Shown here piece by piece: positions 18,322 to 28,113 of a stretch of 36,747 nt of DNA; position 1 is the first letter of the stretch; the number at the start of each line of letters is the position of its first letter. The stretch is from Rhodospirillales bacterium (GTDB taxonomy: Bacteria; Pseudomonadota; Alphaproteobacteria; JAJFIK01). A model generated the notes under the pieces. It made no database searches. It was given only the letters and a program-made list of their open reading frames with translations, and was not told the origin of the DNA. The DNA lies in the NCBI GenBank assembly GCA_021775005.1, contig JAJFIK010000052.1:1-36747 (forward strand). The letters run 5' to 3'. The translations under genes and the position numbers were made by a program.

Positions 18322-21300
18322 ATGAGCAATGATCGTTGGGATTTCTGGATCGATCGGGGCGGCACCTTTACCGATGTGGTGGCGCGCACGCCTGATGGTG
18401 CGCTCAAGACCCATAAGCTGCTTTCGGTGAACCCTGAGCGCTATGCCGATGCCGCGACACAAGGCATTCGCCACCTACTCGGATTATCTGTCAGCGAGGT
18501 GATTCCCGCCGACAGCATCGGCGCGGTGAAAATGGGCACCACCGTTGCCACCAATGCGCTGCTGGAACGCAAAGGCGCTAAGACCGTCTTTGTTACCACC
18601 AAGGGCCTCGGCGACCAGCTTGCCATTGGATATCAGCACCGGCCCAAGTTGTTTGATCTGGATATCCAAAAACCTGAGCAGCTTTACACCCGCGTCATTG
18701 AGGTTGATGAACGCGTCGACGCCCACGGTAATGTTCTCCGTGCACCAAATCTTGATGCGGCTAGGGTAGCACTTGAAATAGTGAAAGCGGATGGATTTGA
18801 AGCCGTCGCCATTTGCTTCCTGCATGGCTATCGCTTTGGCGACCACGAAGCCGCCGTTGCGGCGCTCGCGAAAGAAGCTGGATTTGATCAGGTCTCCGTC
18901 AGCTTTGAGGTCAGCCCGCTGATGAAATTCGTCGGGCGCGGCGACACCACCGTGGCGGACGCTTATCTCTCCCCCATCCTGCGGTCGTATATCGATCTTG
19001 TAACGCGAGAGCTGGAAGGCGACGCGCCGCTTTACTTCATGCAGTCAAATGGTGGGCTGACGCGCGCGGACCTGTTTCAGGGCAAGGACGCGATCCTGTC
19101 TGGCCCCGCAGGCGGTGTGGTGGGCATGGTGAAAACCGCCGCCTTTGCGGGGCATGACCAAGTTATTGGCTTTGACATGGGCGGCACCTCCACCGATGTC
19201 TCGCGATTTGACGGCAGCTTTGAGCGCACTTTTGAAAGCGAGGTGGCGGGGGTGCGCATTCGCGCGCCCATGCTCGCCATTCATACAGTAGCGGCTGGCG
19301 GCGGCTCCATCATCGCGTTTGACGGCACGCGCCTCCGGGTCGGGCCCCATTCCGCAGGCGCGGACCCTGGCCCCGCATGCTATCGCCGCGATGGCCCGCT
19401 GACCGTAACCGACGCGAACCTTGTGACCGGCCGCATTCAACCCATGCATTTCCCCAAGGTGTTTGGACCTGGTGGCGACGAGCCCTTGGACAGCGCCGCC
19501 GCGCAGGCAAAGTTCGAAGCCCTCGCCAAAGAGATGGGGTATGAGAGTGCCGCGCTTCTTGCCGACGGCTGCCTCGACATTGCGGTCGAGAATATGGCCC
19601 AAGCGATCAAGAAAATATCCACCGCAAAGGGTTATGACGTTAGCCGTTATACGCTGGCGTGCTTTGGCGGTGCCGGCGCGCAATGCGCTACCCGCGTTGC
19701 TGACAAGCTTGGCATGACGCGCATTTTGATTCATCCCCTGGCAAGTTTGCTATCAGCCTATGGCATGGGCTTGGCGGATATTCGCGCCCTTCGCGAGCAA
19801 GCCCTTGAATTGCCGCTGGCGGGCGATGTCCTCGCCCCTATGACTGCGGCGCTGGACGGTTTGGCCGCAGCGGCGACAGCCGAGGTCGCCGCTCAGGGCG
19901 TTGCTACATCAGCCGTTCGCCAACATGCCCTCGCCCACATTCGTTATGACGGCAGTGACACAGCACTGGCGGTGACAGCTGGAACCGTGGCTGAGATGGA
20001 ACAACGCTTTGCTGAGCTTCACGGTCGCGAATTTGGCTTTGAAGAACCGGGGCGCGGACTTGTGCTTGAAGCCGTTTCCGTGGAAGCGGTGGGCCTTGCC
20101 CATAAAGTCACAGAGACTTTGCTGCCTGCGCGAAAGTATGGCGCGCCAAAAGTGGCAGAGGCAATCCAGCTTTTTGCAGATCGCCAATGGCATGACGCAC
20201 CGCTTTATCTTCGCGACACTCTTATGTCAGGCGACCAAATAACCGGCCCGGCGCTGATCATTGAGCTCCATTCCACCATCGCCGTGGAAACCGGCTGGCG
20301 GGCCGCCGTCACCAAGCTTGGCCACTTAGAGATGGAACGCTTTGTGCCGTTGCCGTCGCGGCAACACCTGGGCACCGAGGCAGACCCCATTACTTTGGAG
20401 ATTTTCAACAACCTTTTCATGTCCATCGCCGAGCAAATGGGCGTGACGCTGGAAAAAACTGCCAGCTCAGTAAATATAAAAGAGCGCCTTGATTTTTCCT
20501 GTGCTGTGTTTGACGCCCAGGGCGATCTCGTGGCCAACGCCCCGCACATGCCGGTGCATTTAGGCTCCATGGGCGACAGCGTGAAAGCCATCATCGCGCG
20601 TCATAGAGACACCATGCGCAAAGGCGATTTCTTTGTCCTAAATGACCCCTATCGCGGCGGCACGCATTTGCCCGACATCACTGTGGTCGCACCCGTGTTT
20701 GATGGCGATGTGCTACTCTTTTACGTGGCGGCGCGCGGGCATCACGCAGACGTTGGAGGGATTCAGCCGGGCTCCATGCCGCCGCACTCAAAAACCATCC
20801 ATGACGAAGGCGCGTTGTTGGACGGGCAAGTGCTCGTGCGCGATGGCGTATTCTTTGAGGATGAACTGCGTCAGGTGCTTCTTGAAGGGCCCTACCCCGC
20901 GCGCAACCCCAACCAGAATGTCGCGGATCTCAAAGCGCAAGTGGCAGCATGCGAAAAGGGCATGCGCGAGCTGGCGCGGATGGTGGAAATGTTCGGCCTC
21001 GACACCGTGCAGGCGTATATGGGTCATGTGCAGCGCAATGCCGAAGATGCGGTGCGGCAGGTCATCGATGTAATTGCCGGAGGCGCATACACCTATACCA
21101 TGGACGATGGCTCGCAGATCCAAGTTGCCATCTCCCTTAACGAGGACGCGCGCACCGCGACCATCGACTTCACCGGCACCAGCGCGCAGCGCTCTAGCAA
21201 CTACAATGCGCCGCTGCCGGTGGTGCGGGCCGCAGTACTTTATGTTTTCCGCTGCCTTGTGGATGATGACATTCCGCTCAATGCCGGATGCTTGATCCCG

Positions 21301-21903
21301 CTGCACCTGATTGTGCCGGAGGGCTGCATGCTCAACCCGGCCAAGCCCGCCGCTGTGGTGGCCGGGAATGTGGAAACCAGCCAGGCCGTTGTGGATTGCC
21401 TATTCGGTGCGCTGGGAACGGTCGCCGCAAGTCAGGGCACCATGAACAACCTCACCTTTGGAAACGAACACACGCAGTATTATGAGACCATCTGCGGCGG
21501 TGCGGGCGCGGGCGCCACCTTTGACGGCGCGGATGCGGTACAAACCCACATGACCAACTCACGGCTCACCGATCCAGAGATTTTGGAATGGCGTTATCCC
21601 GTGCGTGTAGAGGAGTTTTCTATCCGGCAAAGTTCAGGCGGGACGGGCACCCATAAAGGCGGCGATGGTGTGGTGCGCAAACTGCGGTTCTTTGAGGACA
21701 TGCAAATGGCAATCCTGTCCGGCCACCGCGTGGTGCCCCCATTTGGGCTTGAGGGGGGTGCGCCTGGCGCGTTGGGGCGTACATTGGTGGAGCGCATAGA
21801 TGGCCACATCGAAGAGTTAAGTTTTGCAGACGGCACAAAGCTTCACGCAGGCGATGCGATCATTGTTGAGACGCCCGGTGGCGGCGGGTATGGCAAAGCC
21901 TAA
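18322..21903 (+). CDS. Fused hydantoinase A/B protein, 5-oxoprolinase type
   Basis: A cytoplasmic ATP-dependent amidohydrolase of 1193 residues. HyuA (about 5-680) has DFWIDRGGTFTDVVART, MGTTVATNALLERKG, ILSGPAGGVVGM and IGFDMGGTSTDVSRFDG of the actin-like ATPase fold. HyuB (about 686-1190) starts PITLEIFNNLFMSIAEQMG and carries NDPYRGGTHLPDI, ARGHHADVGG and the C-terminal TPGGGGYG. This fusion and length match eukaryotic and bacterial 5-oxoprolinases, which hydrolyse 5-oxoproline to glutamate, but related hydantoinases and acetophenone carboxylases exist. I use the ATG at 18322; a TTG at 18295 would add nine residues. It is divergent from djlA and has no obvious partner gene. Confidence 0.9.
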   Translation: MSNDRWDFWIDRGGTFTDVVARTPDGALKTHKLLSVNPERYADAATQGIRHLLGLSVSEVIPADSIGAVKMGTTVATNALLERKGAKTVFVTTKGLGDQLAIGYQHRPKLFDLDIQKPEQLYTRVIEVDERVDAHGNVLRAPNLDAARVALEIVKADGFEAVAICFLHGYRFGDHEAAVAALAKEAGFDQVSVSFEVSPLMKFVGRGDTTVADAYLSPILRSYIDLVTRELEGDAPLYFMQSNGGLTRADLFQGKDAILSGPAGGVVGMVKTAAFAGHDQVIGFDMGGTSTDVSRFDGSFERTFESEVAGVRIRAPMLAIHTVAAGGGSIIAFDGTRLRVGPHSAGADPGPACYRRDGPLTVTDANLVTGRIQPMHFPKVFGPGGDEPLDSAAAQAKFEALAKEMGYESAALLADGCLDIAVENMAQAIKKISTAKGYDVSRYTLACFGGAGAQCATRVADKLGMTRILIHPLASLLSAYGMGLADIRALREQALELPLAGDVLAPMTAALDGLAAAATAEVAAQGVATSAVRQHALAHIRYDGSDTALAVTAGTVAEMEQRFAELHGREFGFEEPGRGLVLEAVSVEAVGLAHKVTETLLPARKYGAPKVAEAIQLFADRQWHDAPLYLRDTLMSGDQITGPALIIELHSTIAVETGWRAAVTKLGHLEMERFVPLPSRQHLGTEADPITLEIFNNLFMSIAEQMGVTLEKTASSVNIKERLDFSCAVFDAQGDLVANAPHMPVHLGSMGDSVKAIIARHRDTMRKGDFFVLNDPYRGGTHLPDITVVAPVFDGDVLLFYVAARGHHADVGGIQPGSMPPHSKTIHDEGALLDGQVLVRDGVFFEDELRQVLLEGPYPARNPNQNVADLKAQVAACEKGMRELARMVEMFGLDTVQAYMGHVQRNAEDAVRQVIDVIAGGAYTYTMDDGSQIQVAISLNEDARTATIDFTGTSAQRSSNYNAPLPVVRAAVLYVFRCLVDDDIPLNAGCLIPLHLIVPEGCMLNPAKPAAVVAGNVETSQAVVDCLFGALGTVAASQGTMNNLTFGNEHTQYYETICGGAGAGATFDGADAVQTHMTNSRLTDPEILEWRYPVRVEEFSIRQSSGGTGTHKGGDGVVRKLRFFEDMQMAILSGHRVVPPFGLEGGAPGALGRTLVERIDGHIEELSFADGTKLHAGDAIIVETPGGGGYGKA

Positions 21904-21941
21904 CGCCGCTGACTTGGTACGCTTACCGATTACCCCACCCC

Positions 21942-22048
21942 GTCATGCTCGGACTTGATCCGGGCATCTACTGCCATGCCTCAAGTGAAGGCAGAACAAG
22001 GGGCCGGTTGGGTAGATCCCGGGTTCGGCTGCGCCGCCCCGGGATGAC
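21942..22048. repeat. Palindromic intergenic repeat, family B, copy 2
   Basis: A 107-bp element bounded by GTCATGCTCGG (21942) and CCCGGGATGAC (ending 22048), which are near-inverted. The left arm pairs ATGCTCGGA with TCCGGGCAT. The right arm (22015-22048) matches the family B arm at 11337-11370 in 30 of 34 positions. It lies between the convergent hydantoinase and metH genes. Confidence 0.8.
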
Positions 22049-22079
22049 AATCATTTTTGTGATACCCCCCTCCTTTCTT

Positions 22080-22140
22080 GTCATGCTCGGACTTGATCCG
22101 AGCATCTAGCGGACTCCGTTGAGTGCGCCCGAGGATGACG
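22080..22140. repeat. Palindromic intergenic repeat, family B, copy 3 (shortened)
   Basis: The left arm at 22080-22108 is identical to 21942-21970 in 28 of 29 positions and forms GATGCTCGGA-type stems (ATGCTCGG with CCGAGCAT). The right end is reduced to CGAGGATGACG near 22131-22140, so this is a truncated or diverged copy in tandem with copy 2. The rest of the 249-bp gap holds no gene. Confidence 0.75.
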
Positions 22141-22152
22141 AAAGGGGATGCC

Positions 22153-24834
22153 TCACGCGGCAGACTTGGAGGCTTTGCGCGGATCGTAATTGAGGTTCGG
22201 CGCAAGCCATTTCTCGGCGAATGCCACCTCCCAGCCTTTGCGCGCGGCATAATCCTCCACTTGGTCGCGCTCAATTTTGCCGACGCCAAAATACTGCGCA
22301 TCCGGGTGTGAAAAATAAAATCCCGAAACCGCAGCGCCTGGCTGCATGGCAAAGCTTTCCGTCAGGGTGATGCCTGCTTGGTTGTCCGCGTCCAACACTT
22401 GCCACAGTAGCGCCTTTTCCGTGTGGTCGGGGGAAGCGGGATAGCCCGGCGCGGGGCGGATGCCGCGATAGGTTTCGCCGATGAGCTCGACGCTAGAAAG
22501 CGCCTCCTTGCTGGCGTAGGCCCAAAATTCTTTGCGCACACGCTCATGCATGCGTTCTGCGAAGGCCTCGGCAAATCGGTCTGCCAATGCTTTGAACATG
22601 ATCGCTGAGTAATCGTCGTGGTCGGCCTCAAATGCCGCCATGGTGTTGGCTTCACCCTCCCCTGCCGTAACGGCAAAGCCGCCAACATAATCCTTGAGAC
22701 CGCTCTCAATAGGGGCAAGGAAATCCGCAAGGGCAAAGTTCGCGCGCTCGCGGGCACCGCTGCGCGCCATCTGCTGGCGCAAGGAATGCATCACCAGGCG
22801 CACTTCTTCGCGGGCATCATCGGCGTAGATTTCCCAATCGTCATCACCAATGGAGTTAGCCGGGAAAAATCCAATCACTGCGCGGGGTGCCAAAAGCTTT
22901 TCATCAATGATCCGCTTTAACATCTCCTGCGCGTCTTCAAACAGGGACCGCGCGGCCTCGCCTACTTTTTCATCCTTTAGAATTCGCGGGTACTGGCCGA
23001 TAAGTTCCCATGAGGCAAAAAACGGCGTCCAATCAATGTAATCCGCTAATTCCGCGAGATCATAAGTCTCAAACCTCTTGAGCCCCAAGAAGGTCGGCTT
23101 GGGCGGCGTGTATCCGGCCCAATTGATCTTGAATTTATTGGCCCGCGCCTCGGCAATGGTCGCGCGGGGTTTTTTTGAATTGGTATTGGCATAACGCGCT
23201 GCCATGTCGGTGTACTCAGAGCGCACTTTGCTGGCATAGGCCTCGCGCATTTCCTTGGATAGCAAATTTGACGTGACACTCACGGCCCGCGATGCATCAG
23301 GCACGTAAACGGTTTGCCCGCTGGCATAGTTCGGGTTGATCTTTACCGCCGTGTGCATCTTGCTGGTGGTGGCCCCGCCAATAAGCAGCGGCAGCTTGAG
23401 CCCTTGCCGTTCCATTTCGCTGGCCAGGTGCACCATCTCATCAAGGGACGGGGTAATGAGCCCTGAAAGGCCAATGACATCCACCTCTTCCTTGACGGCA
23501 GTGTCCAAAATCTTTTGCGGCGGCACCATGACCCCAAGGTCAATCACCTCAAAGCCATTGCATTGCAGTACCACGCCGACGATGTTTTTGCCGATGTCAT
23601 GAACATCGCCTTTGACCGTGGCGAGCAATATCTTGCCAGCTTTCTGGTATTCGCCGCTTTCCTCCATCTCCGCTTCCATGAACGGCGTAAGATGCGCCAC
23701 GGCGCGTTTCATAACCCGCGCTGACTTCACCACTTGCGGCAGGAACATTTTGCCTTCGCCAAAAAGGTCACCCACCACATTCATGCCGTCCATAAGCGGG
23801 CCTTCGATGACATGAAGCGGGCGACCAAGGGTGAGCCGCGCTTCTTCGGCGTCCTCCACGATGAAATCGGCAATGCCGCGCACCAGAGAATAAGTCAGGC
23901 GTTCAGCCACCGGCTTCTCGCGCCAGGTGAGGTCTTCCTTGCGCTCAATACCTTTCCCGCCTTTGAATTTTTCTGCGGCTTCAAGCAACCGCTCGGTCCC
24001 ATCATCGCGGCGATTAAGGATGACATCCTCAACCCGCTCCCGCAGTTCCGGTTCAATATCCTCATAGACCGCCAGCTGGCCTGCGTTGACGATGCCCATA
24101 TCCATCCCCGCCTTGATGGCGTGATAGAGAAACACCGAGTGCATGGCTTCGCGTACTGGATTGTTACCGCGGAAGGAAAACGAGATATTTGACACCCCGC
24201 CAGAGACGAAAGCATGGGGCAGTTCCGCCTTGATGCGCTTTATCGCCTCAATAAAATCAACCGCGTAATTATTGTGTTCCTCAATGCCCGTCGCCACCGC
24301 AAATATATTGGGGTCGAAGATCATTTCTTCGGGGGCGAGAACGCCTTTTGCAATAAGGAGGTCATAGGACCGCTTGCAGATCTCAAACTTGCGCGCCACC
24401 GTGTCGGCCTGGCCTTGTTCATCGAACGCCATGATAACGGTGGCCGCACCATAACGTTGCACTTTGCGCGCTTGTTCAAGAAAAAGGTCTTCACCTTCTT
24501 TCAAGCTAATGGAATTGACGATGGCTTTGCCCTGCACACACTTAAGCCCCGCTTCAATCACTGACCACTTTGAAGAGTCAATCATGATGGGAACACGAGC
24601 GATGTCGGGTTCCGCCGCAATGAGATTGAGGAACATGACCATGGCTTGCTCGGAATCGAGCATGCCTTCATCCATATTCACGTCGATAATCTGCGCGCCG
24701 TTTTCTACCTGTTGACGCGCCACAATCAGCGCCGCATCAAAGTCGCCCCCAACGATAAGTTTCTTGAATGCCGCCGAGCCGGTGACATTGGTGCGCTCAC
24801 CAATGTTTATAAAATTAGTTCTAAATTTCGTCAT
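22153..24834 (-). CDS. metH: Methionine synthase MetH, folate/B12/activation subunit
   Basis: The C-terminal three quarters of cobalamin-dependent methionine synthase as a separate 893-residue protein. The pterin-binding domain (1-290) has [12 protein letters not shown] and ASSTQ-type [12 protein letters not shown]. The four-helix cap spans about 310-395. The B12 domain carries [11 protein letters not shown] at 410-420, with His412 as the lower cobalt ligand. The SAM activation domain covers about 560-893 and has [12 protein letters not shown] near 793. Methyl groups pass from methyl-tetrahydrofolate to cob(I)alamin to homocysteine bound on the neighbouring subunit. The ATG at 24834 overlaps the upstream homocysteine-domain gene by ATGA. 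Such a split is known in other alphaproteobacteria, so it is not a frameshift error. Confidence 0.96.
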   Translation of the reverse strand: MTKFRTNFINIGERTNVTGSAAFKKLIVGGDFDAALIVARQQVENGAQIIDVNMDEGMLDSEQAMVMFLNLIAAEPDIARVPIMIDSSKWSVIEAGLKCVQGKAIVNSISLKEGEDLFLEQARKVQRYGAATVIMAFDEQGQADTVARKFEICKRSYDLLIAKGVLAPEEMIFDPNIFAVATGIEEHNNYAVDFIEAIKRIKAELPHAFVSGGVSNISFSFRGNNPVREAMHSVFLYHAIKAGMDMGIVNAGQLAVYEDIEPELRERVEDVILNRRDDGTERLLEAAEKFKGGKGIERKEDLTWREKPVAERLTYSLVRGIADFIVEDAEEARLTLGRPLHVIEGPLMDGMNVVGDLFGEGKMFLPQVVKSARVMKRAVAHLTPFMEAEMEESGEYQKAGKILLATVKGDVHDIGKNIVGVVLQCNGFEVIDLGVMVPPQKILDTAVKEEVDVIGLSGLITPSLDEMVHLASEMERQGLKLPLLIGGATTSKMHTAVKINPNYASGQTVYVPDASRAVSVTSNLLSKEMREAYASKVRSEYTDMAARYANTNSKKPRATIAEARANKFKINWAGYTPPKPTFLGLKRFETYDLAELADYIDWTPFFASWELIGQYPRILKDEKVGEAARSLFEDAQEMLKRIIDEKLLAPRAVIGFFPANSIGDDDWEIYADDAREEVRLVMHSLRQQMARSGARERANFALADFLAPIESGLKDYVGGFAVTAGEGEANTMAAFEADHDDYSAIMFKALADRFAEAFAERMHERVRKEFWAYASKEALSSVELIGETYRGIRPAPGYPASPDHTEKALLWQVLDADNQAGITLTESFAMQPGAAVSGFYFSHPDAQYFGVGKIERDQVEDYAARKGWEVAFAEKWLAPNLNYDPRKASKSAA

Positions 24835-25907
24835 GCCACCGCCGTAAAGGGTTCCAGCCCCGAAAGGCGCAACGCAGGGTCTTCAGATTGCATAGGGCGC
24901 GCGCCGAGACCTTCAACAGCGTTGACAATGGCGCGAATGTGCTCCGGCGTGGTGCCGCAACACCCGCCAACAATGTTCACAAGACCATCTCGCGCCCACT
25001 CGACAATAAAGGCGGCAGTTTCCTCAGGCGTTTCATCATACTCCCCCATCTCATTGGGCAATCCCGCATTGGGGAATGCTGCCACCAGCGTATCGGCGTG
25101 GCGGGCAATGTCTGCCAGCGCGGGCCGTAAGTCGCGCGCACCGAAGGAGCAATTAACCCCGATAGAGAACGGCTTGGTGTGGCGCATGGAATGCCAAAAG
25201 GCCTCCATAGTTTGGCCTGACAAATTACGCCCCGACAAATCTGTGATGGTGCCCGAAACCATGACCGGTATTTCAAAGCCCAGATCGTCACCCAATGCAG
25301 CAATACCAAAAAGCGCCGCTTTGGCGTTCAGCGTGTCGAAAATCGTCTCGACGATCAGCGCGTCCACGCCGCCCTCCAGCAAAGCCCGGGATTGCTCGGC
25401 ATAGGCTGCCGCCAGTTCATCGAAACTCACATTGCGAAAACCGGGGTTGTTTACATCCGGCGAAAGCGATGCGGTGCGGTTGGTGGGGCCAAGGGAGCCG
25501 ATGACGTAACGCGGACGATGCGGTGTTTTGGCCGTCCACTCATCTGCCGCCTTGCGCGCAATTTCTGCCGAGACGCGATTGAACTCTGGTACCAGATGCT
25601 CCGTGCCGTAATCGGCCTGGCTGATAGAGGTGCCATTGAACGTATTGGTCTCAATAATGTCCGCCCCCGCTTCCAAAAAGGCATCATGGATTTCGCGAAT
25701 GATGTCAGGTTGCGTGAGGGCAAGGATGTCGTTATTACCGCGCAGATCAAAATTGTGAGCTTTGAGACGATCACCGCGAAAATCCGCCTCGCTCAACTTA
25801 TAACGCTGCACCATGGTGCCGCCGGCACCGTCCATAACCACGATACGCTTGAGGGCCTCTTGGTGGAGAGCCGCTATGCGCTTGGTGCGTGTTTCAAGAT
25901 CGACCAT
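24831..25907 (-). CDS. metH: Methionine synthase, homocysteine-binding (zinc) subunit
   Basis: The N-terminal homocysteine methyltransferase module as a stand-alone protein of 358 residues. It is a TIM barrel beginning [21 protein letters not shown]. The zinc ligands are Cys253 ([11 protein letters not shown]) and Cys316-Cys317 ([11 protein letters not shown]), which bind and activate the homocysteine thiol. It overlaps the folate/B12 subunit by 4 bp, so the two chains are likely made in equal amounts and act together. AAGGAAG precedes the ATG. It could also be called a betaine-homocysteine methyltransferase-like protein in isolation, but the neighbour settles the role. Confidence 0.95.
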   Translation of the reverse strand: MVDLETRTKRIAALHQEALKRIVVMDGAGGTMVQRYKLSEADFRGDRLKAHNFDLRGNNDILALTQPDIIREIHDAFLEAGADIIETNTFNGTSISQADYGTEHLVPEFNRVSAEIARKAADEWTAKTPHRPRYVIGSLGPTNRTASLSPDVNNPGFRNVSFDELAAAYAEQSRALLEGGVDALIVETIFDTLNAKAALFGIAALGDDLGFEIPVMVSGTITDLSGRNLSGQTMEAFWHSMRHTKPFSIGVNCSFGARDLRPALADIARHADTLVAAFPNAGLPNEMGEYDETPEETAAFIVEWARDGLVNIVGGCCGTTPEHIRAIVNAVEGLGARPMQSEDPALRLSGLEPFTAVA

Positions 25908-25918
25908 CTGGCGCTTCC

Positions 25919-26794
25919 TTATGCTGCCGCGTTCGCTGCTTCAGGCCGAAGCCCGAGCAAATGACACACCGCGTAACTCAACCCAGCGCGGTTGAGAGTG
26001 TAGAAATGAAAGTCGCTGACGCCCCCCGATTGCAACTTTTCAACCAGTTCGGCCGCCACAGTTGCCGCAACCAATCTGTGTGTCTCGGGGTCGTTCTCAA
26101 GACCAATGAATTTGTCATTGAGCGCTTTGGGGATGGCCGCGCCGCAAGCATCTGCAATTTGATGAATGCGGGTATAATTGAGAATCGGCATAATGCCCGG
26201 CACAATGGGGATGGTGATCCCGGCCGCCCGCACCCGCTCAAGAAACTCAAAATAAATTTCCGCGTCAAAAAAGAACTGCGTGATGGCCCGCGTGGCCCCC
26301 GCATCGACTTTTGCTTTGAGTAAATCGAGATCAAAATCTGCGCTGACGCTTTCGGGGTGTTTTTCCGGATAGCAGCCGACAGAAACCTCAAAGTCATGCA
26401 ACTTCTTCAGGCCCGCCGCCAGTTCCGCCGCGGCGTAGTAGCCATCGGTACGCGGCTCATAAGCACCGCCCATGCCGCCGGGGGGATCACCGCGCAGGGC
26501 CACCACGTGGCGGACCCCGGCACTCCAATAATCTCGCGCGACTTGATCGATCTCAACGCTAGAGGCATCCACGCAAGTCAAATGCGCTGCAGGGCGCAAC
26601 TTGGTTTCTTGCACCAAGCGTTTGACGGTGCGGTGGGTGCGCTCCCGCGTTGATCCGCCCGCGCCATAGGTCACAGATACGAACTCCGGACCCAGCGGGG
26701 CCAGGCGAGCGATTGAATTCCACAAGGTTTCTTCCGTAGCTTTTGTTTTGGGCGGGAAGAACTCAAAGGATACAGAGATACCGTTCTGCGTCAC
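25919..26794 (-). CDS. metF: MetF, 5,10-methylenetetrahydrofolate reductase
   Basis: A flavoprotein that reduces methylene-tetrahydrofolate to methyl-tetrahydrofolate, the methyl donor for MetH encoded just downstream. It is 291 residues, with SFEFFPPKTKATEETLW at the start, then SVTYGAGGSTRERT, HLTCVDAS, ALRGDPPGG, GCYPEKHPES and TQFFFDAEIYFEF, all typical of the TIM-barrel FAD enzyme. The longest frame starts at 26848 inside the regulator gene. I prefer the GTG at 26794, which makes a GTGA overlap with that gene's stop and has GGGAGG 5 bases upstream. Confidence 0.95.
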   Translation of the reverse strand: MTQNGISVSFEFFPPKTKATEETLWNSIARLAPLGPEFVSVTYGAGGSTRERTHRTVKRLVQETKLRPAAHLTCVDASSVEIDQVARDYWSAGVRHVVALRGDPPGGMGGAYEPRTDGYYAAAELAAGLKKLHDFEVSVGCYPEKHPESVSADFDLDLLKAKVDAGATRAITQFFFDAEIYFEFLERVRAAGITIPIVPGIMPILNYTRIHQIADACGAAIPKALNDKFIGLENDPETHRLVAATVAAELVEKLQSGGVSDFHFYTLNRAGLSYAVCHLLGLRPEAANAAA

Positions 26795-27792
26795 GCCGCC
26801 CTCCCGGAAGACGACCGATTGGCAACGCCGGCGCGGCCCAACAGCCAAAGCGAAACAGTCAATTTTTGATTGCCTGTGTGTTCCGGCTTCAAATGACGTG
26901 CGCGCAATACATCAAGGCCAGGGGCCCGGGCCCAGGTTTCGATCTCATCATCAGTAAACCCAAGGCGGCGGTGCTGATGTTCCTCACGCAAGAATTCAAG
27001 TTGATGCGGCGCAAAGTCCACAATCAACAACCGCCCGCCCGGCGCGAGAATGCGACCCGCTTCGCGAATGGCTGTGGCTGGATCATCAAGATAATGCAGC
27101 ACCTGATGCACCGTGACGAGGTCCGCGCTTTGCTCATCAAAGGGCAGCGCAAAAAGATCCCCCCGCCGCACCTGACAATGGGACAGTCCCGCCTTGTCCA
27201 GCGCTGCACGTGCCAGCAACAACATGTCCTGGCTCAAGTCGATGCCATCGCCCCGCGCGGCGCGTTGACCAATAATTTCCAGCACCCGGCCCGTGCCCGT
27301 GCCAATGTCCACAAGGTGGTCAAAGTCGCCGGGCCCGATAAGCTCCAGCATGGCGGTTTCCACATCAGCTTCCGGCAGATGCAGAGCGCGGATCCGATCC
27401 CAGTCTTTAGCGTTGGCTTTAAAATAGGCGGCGGCTTGTTGGGCGCGCTGCTGGCGAACATGGTCAAGACGACGCAAGTCTTGGAGATATGAAGGATCAT
27501 CACCAGGCACAAAGGCCACCAGAACTGCGGCAAGCTCAGCTACGCGGACCGCATCAGCGTCGCGTGCACGCGCTGGATCCGCGAGGCGGTAAAATACCCA
27601 TGCCCCCTCGCGAAACCGATCAATCAGGCCCGCTTCAGCAAGCAATTTCAAATGGCGACTGACCCGGGGCTGGCTTTGCGCCAGAACCATAGTGATCTCG
27701 CTGACCGTGAGCTCCGACTGACCCAATACCGCCAAAAGGCGCAATCGAGATGGTTCCGCTGCCGCGCGAAGGGCAGAAAGGACCGTATCCAT
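26791..27792 (-). CDS. SahR-like ArsR-family regulator fused to a SAM-dependent methyltransferase domain
   Basis: A 333-residue protein with an ArsR winged helix (about 5-75: AAAEPSRLRLLAVL, SEITMVLAQSQPRVSRHLKLL) and a class I methyltransferase domain (motif I DIGTGTGRVLEI at 162-173, GDLFALPF, VHQVLHYLDDP). Fusions of this kind head methionine-cycle operons in alphaproteobacteria. SahR, an ArsR-family regulator responding to S-adenosylhomocysteine, is the likely functional class. The methyltransferase domain may serve as the ligand sensor or be a true enzyme; I cannot tell. The ATG at 27792 has GGAGG 5 bases upstream. A frame extending to 27939 would begin upstream of the operator-like dyads and is rejected. 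Confidence 0.88.
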   Translation of the reverse strand: MDTVLSALRAAAEPSRLRLLAVLGQSELTVSEITMVLAQSQPRVSRHLKLLAEAGLIDRFREGAWVFYRLADPARARDADAVRVAELAAVLVAFVPGDDPSYLQDLRRLDHVRQQRAQQAAAYFKANAKDWDRIRALHLPEADVETAMLELIGPGDFDHLVDIGTGTGRVLEIIGQRAARGDGIDLSQDMLLLARAALDKAGLSHCQVRRGDLFALPFDEQSADLVTVHQVLHYLDDPATAIREAGRILAPGGRLLIVDFAPHQLEFLREEHQHRRLGFTDDEIETWARAPGLDVLRARHLKPEHTGNQKLTVSLWLLGRAGVANRSSSGRAA

Positions 27793-27816
27793 GAATTCCT
27801 CCAAGAAATTTGGCGG

Positions 27817-27851
27817 ATATAAACATATCTTTATGTGCTTATCTAGAGATA
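27817..27851. promoter_or_regulatory. Two dyads, candidate operators of the met operon
   Basis: An AT-rich inverted repeat, ATAAA-c-ATAT-c-TTTAT (27819-27834), is followed 5 bp later by TATCT-AG-AGATA (27840-27851). Both lie just upstream of the regulator's ribosome site, in a much more AT-rich patch than the surroundings. Their size and symmetry suit an ArsR-family dimer, and autoregulation by the SahR-like protein is the natural reading. The dyads are observed; the binding is inferred. Confidence 0.6.
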
Positions 27852-28113
27852 TTTGCCCCTGCGCGGCGACAATCAAGCAACAGGCGGCAAAAAGCCTGCG
27901 TTTTAGCGCCGCCGTCGCTAGTGGGTCGCCGTGCCCCATGGTACAAATGAGCTAGGAAATAGTTAACCATGTCGTGCAATTCAGCCGCTTGGGGTGTGTT
28001 GATGCGCACAATTGCCCCGTATCGATGCCCTTTTTCCGGGCGTGGCATCTAAGCATGAGATAAGTTCGTAACTAGATACGGCTATACCGTATTTGGTGGT
28101 GGGAGTGGGGTGT
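27852..28113. other. Divergent intergenic region between the met operon and mlaA
   Basis: About 260 bp with no supported gene. On the plus side it contains a perfect dyad, ATACGG-CTATA-CCGTAT (28076-28092), just upstream of the mlaA ribosome site, and a short GCCC-TTTTTCC-GGGC hairpin near 28028-28042. Either could be regulatory, but no known regulator motif is recognised. I found no SAM-II-type riboswitch on the met side. Confidence 0.5.

Noticed and set aside
19045-19734. 229-residue minus-strand frame inside the hydantoinase gene
   Set aside because: Antisense to a well-supported 1193-residue enzyme, with no ribosome site or known domain.
24831-24834. Frameshift between the two metH parts
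   Set aside because: The ATGA overlap, a start codon with intact downstream motifs, and known split metH loci in the class argue for two real genes.
24646-25404. 252-residue plus-strand frame opposite the metH genes
   Set aside because: Antisense to conserved catalytic domains; typical of GC-rich third-position shadows.
26795-26848. N-terminal extension of metF
   Set aside because: It overlaps the upstream coding region by 54 bases, while the GTG at 26794 has a good ribosome site and a GTGA overlap.
26743-27492. 249-residue plus-strand frame opposite the SahR-like gene
   Set aside because: It mirrors the regulator and metF; no domain recognised.
27793-28113. SAM-II or cobalamin riboswitch ahead of the met operon
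   Set aside because: No pseudoknot-like conserved core or B12-box sequence seen; the dyads suit a protein operator better.
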